Shown: positions 60,741 through 64,000 of the stretch, piece after piece
Numbering within the stretch: the stretch's first letter is position 1
Layout: every line of letters starts with the position of its first letter
DNA from: Ceratopteris richardii
Lineage: Eukaryota; Streptophyta; Polypodiopsida; Polypodiales; Pteridaceae
Assembly (NCBI GenBank): GCA_020310875.1
Contig: CM035423.1
Location: forward strand, 141,857,723-141,921,722
Length of the DNA stretch: 64,000 bases
Reading direction: 5' to 3'
Made by a program: the position numbers and the translations under genes
Notes under the pieces: generated by a model
What the model was told of the DNA's origin: nothing
What the model saw: the letters and a program-made list of their open reading frames with translations, nothing else
Database searches by the model: none

Positions 60741-63700
60741 AGGGGGTATGGAAATTGGCTTGCAATCCTCAAAGTTAAAAACACTAAATTAGTTTTTCAT
60801 ATACTTTTCTTGATGCATAACAATTCCACCCTCAACAGATACAAACTCGATGCCAAGATAGTAGCTCAAAAAATCAAGATAAGTGACATCAAAAGTATTC
60901 TACAAATCAAGCATAAGCATGTCAAGTTTTGCATCACATGACCCAATCAAGAGTATGTCATCAACATAAAGAACAAGCACTGTATTATCAACCCCATCTT
61001 TGCATACATAGAGTGTGCTTTCAATGGGACTACATGTGAAGCCAAGAGAAAAGTGATTATGTATTTTATCAGACCATGCACATGGATCTTGCTTGATACC
61101 ATACAAGGCTTTATGCAAGTGAAAAAACCATATGTTATTGCCCTTTCATGAATCCAAGAGGTTGCTTTACATAAACCTCTTTTTGAAAATCACCATTCAA
61201 TAAAGCTATTATTATGTCTAATTGATGTGCTTTCCAACCTTGTTAGGCAGCCAATGCAAGCATGTTATGAATGGTAGTTATGCATGAAGTAGGTACCATC
61301 TGACTTTCTCTTAATCTTGTAAACCCACTCTATACCAATGGCATGTTTTACTTTTCATAATTCACATAACTTCCAAGTACCATTCCTATGTATGGAATCC
61401 ATTTTTGATTGCATATAACTCATCCAATGTGGATCATCACATGCATCTTCAAAAGTAAATGGTTGTTCATTACATGTTGTTGCAATAAGAGAATAATCCA
61501 CAAAATTAGTTGATGCATGACGAGAGCTAAATCTTGTTCTATAAAGTAAAGGTGCAGTCAAATTTCCATACTAAAAAGTTTGTTTCAACCACTTTGGCAT
61601 AGTTTGTGCACTCTTGATAGACATGTGTTCATTACACAATACATCATCAACATGTATATAATGCTTGGGCTGAATTTCATGATCATTTTCAGCCATATTT
61701 TGATGAAAATGTTTAGCCATATGTGGTTGGAAATCTTTAGCAATTCCAACCATGTTTGTCTGGAAAACATCAACCATGTTGGCTAGAAATTCTCTACATT
61801 TTCAGCTCTATTTTTGCTAGAGTTTTTCAACCCTTTGAACATCACTTAGTTGGTTTACATGGCCATAGTCAAGTGCACCATTTCTGAACGAAGGCATGAG
61901 TGTATCAAACACATCTTGCAAACTAACTATTGGATTTTTTTGCATTCAAGTAGAGGGAAAATTGAATTTTCAGCAAATGCCACATCTTGGCTCACAATAA
62001 TTATAGCCATCAACGGTGATACAAATTATATAACCCTTACTTTTAGCACTATAACCAAAAAATATGAATTTCTTTTTCTTTTCATCAAGTTTGTGATGTT
62101 GTTGTGATGTCACAAGAGCATATGCTAAACAACCAAACACGTGCATATGACTAACCATAGGTTTATGTCCATTCCAAGCCACATAAAGAGTGATGACTCT
62201 CAATGCTTTCCTTCAACAATACATCATGCCATTTCAAGGAGTGTTCTATTTTTAGGATCTACATCACCATTTGGTTGAGGTGTACATAACACCATAGATT
62301 GGTGTGAAATTTCTCTTTCATGGAGAAACACATTAAACTCATGTGACATGTGTTCACACCCATGGTCTGTGCGTAGAGTCAAAAGCTTATTTCCATAAAC
62401 ATTTTCAGCCATAGCTAAAAATTCTTTGAAGCAAGAACATTCCTCATTCTTTGATTTCATAGGATACACCAATGTATGGAAAGTACCATCATCAATGAAG
62501 GTAGAAAAAAATATACATGTTTCCCAAAAGATGGAGTCTTGATGGGACAACATACATAACTATGAAATAGTTGCAATTTTCTTGCATTTTTTGTATGCCT
62601 ATCTTTTGGAAAAGAAACATGATCCATTTTTCCAAGAATGCAACCTTCAAATGCATGCTTTTCGATGGACTCAAGTGTTGGAAAACCAATAACCATGTCC
62701 TTCTTTTCCAAGTATAGCAAACTATTGAAGTTCAACTAACCAAAACGATTATGCCAAAGATCCATTTCATCCATGGAGGAAGTATGAGCAACCAAAGCAT
62801 TTGAGGCAACCATCTTGTATGTATCCAAGTGATACAAACCATTGCATAATGATCAGACATCATGATAATGTCGCCATTTTTGAAATCATGAACCATACAC
62901 TTATCATCAACAAAGTGTACATGACATATAGCTTTGGAAATCAAAGGAACTAAAATTGAGTTCTTGTTGATACCATGCACATACAATTTTTCAAGAGAAC
63001 CACATCTTTGTTTGTAGACATAAGCTCAATTTATCCTACTCCAATGATAGGATAAGAGGCATTATTTGCACACACCACATGTCGTCCTTTGGGTGTATCT
63101 TTCAAAGATGCAAAAAACCTTTTGCATGAAGTTATGTGCTTTGAAGAACCACGATCAAAGAGCCAATCTAAATCAACCTCACTAAAAACCATACACTTAC
63201 AATGCATTGATGCATCATAATTACATGTAACAACACATGGACAAAAATCTTCAGCCATATTGACTTCATCATTACCATGCAGGATTCCTTCTTCTTTTCA
63301 TTATACTTAGAAAGCTTTCTACAATAATCAATAGTATGAATAGCCTTTTGAAAATATTTGCATCTCTTCTTCTTCTAAAAATTAGCATCATTGTAGGAAT
63401 AAATGGTAGAGGAAGGTTGATGATTTTTTTTTTTATGAAACCAAAGTTGAACCATACTTGCTTTTCACTTTTTTTGAGATAACAATTGCTTGAGTTCCCT
63501 CAATCAAACCAATCCTATTCACTCTAGATTCCTTTTTCAAAAGAAGAGACATAGCCTCATCAAATGTATAGATATTTAGATTCCCTTTTTGCAGCCAAAT
63601 GGAGTGTAGTGGCCAAGCTTTGAAAAGATTTTGGTAATCCTTTCAACAATGTAGAGATGAGTGATGCATCAAAAATACTCTCATCTATGTTTGTCAATTG

Positions 63701-64000
63701 CTATTTCAATTCCTTGGGGCATGTTACATAAACATCCATAGACTCATTTCAGACAAACATATATCCTCAAGTTTCTTTAGGATGAAACACGTGCTTCAAT
63801 ATGCATGACATACAAAGAGGAAAGTGTCCCATGCCTGTCTTGATGTAGAAAAATATTGAATGTGTGGAACTATATGATGCTTCATAGAAATCACAATCAA
63901 TGCATGAGCTTGAGAATCTTTGCCACCCATCTAATTGAAAAGGAGTAACCATTGTAATTGATGTAAGACCACATTGGATAGTTGGTTCCATCAATACTAT
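60741..64000 (-). pseudogene. C5 copia remnant, runs off the window end
   Basis: Minus strand. From right to left: gag-like pieces (63767-63994, MEPTIQCG), protease WLFDRGSSKHITSCKRFF with the usual Ser changed to Arg (about 63130), integrase zinc-finger region (62457-62735), integrase core TLRTDHGCEHMSHEF and TPQPNGDVDPKNRTLLEM (62224-62400), RT YGIKQDPCAWSDKI and active site YVDDILLIGS (60900-61118), and the following QEKYMKN, FEDCKP (about 60745-60830). Many stops and shifts. The LTRs are not in the window. Confidence 0.85.

Overview
The window looks like heterochromatic, repeat-dense nuclear DNA of a land plant with a large genome. Supporting signs are Ty1/copia and Ty3/gypsy elements with initiator-Met-type primer sites, a CACTA DUF4216 fragment, spliced genes with GT..AG introns of about 65-115 bp, and TAG-rich decay. 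A gymnosperm or fern-type genome is plausible, but the sequence does not fix the species. I see no ordinary host gene that I can support.

Layout. 1-4248: a decayed gypsy element (G1). 4249-7724, 18698-20010 and 42019-42525: three pieces of an ACATAC-type hexanucleotide array, about 5.3 kb in total, split by retroelements. 7725-18697: gypsy G2, lying in the array and itself carrying copy A of an unusual DNA transposon (10937-17372). 20011-42018: copia C1 (minus strand), also inserted in the array (target duplication ATACA). C1 carries copy B of the same transposon (22193-37871, TA target duplication), and copy B carries a young copia, C2 (28898-35422, duplication TATCT). 42530-44640: copia and gypsy remnants. 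44683-50278: nearly intact copia C3 (minus strand, duplication CTTTA). 50284-55170: non-coding DNA with a GC-rich stretch. 55170-56248: a gypsy LTR and leader, inverted relative to the LTR fragment at 43938-44640. 56722-57155: CACTA fragment. 57225-64000: minus-strand copia remnants.

The main discovery is the two-copy DNA transposon. After removing C2 it is about 9.15 kb. It has near-identical inverted ends beginning GGGGAAAA and four genes: (A) a spliced, roughly 900-residue candidate transposase with coiled coil, CPYC motif and possible D..D..E residues; (H3) a gene with its own TATA box encoding a histone H3-like protein; (B) and (C) two spliced genes of unknown function on the opposite strand. 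The H3-like protein keeps the first nine tail positions of H3 except R2 (ACTKQTARK), then has a linker of about 190 residues and a complete C-terminal histone fold (EIRNYQKS ... [12 protein letters not shown]). Two strong hairpins lie between the convergent H3 and B genes in both copies.

Both copies are damaged. Copy A has the better H3 (one TGA in the linker) and the intact second Asp of gene A, but has lost its right third. Copy B keeps both ends and gene C, but its H3 and A genes are broken. Together they suggest a transposon family that carries its own histone H3 variant, perhaps to act on the chromatin of its own copies; that role is inference.
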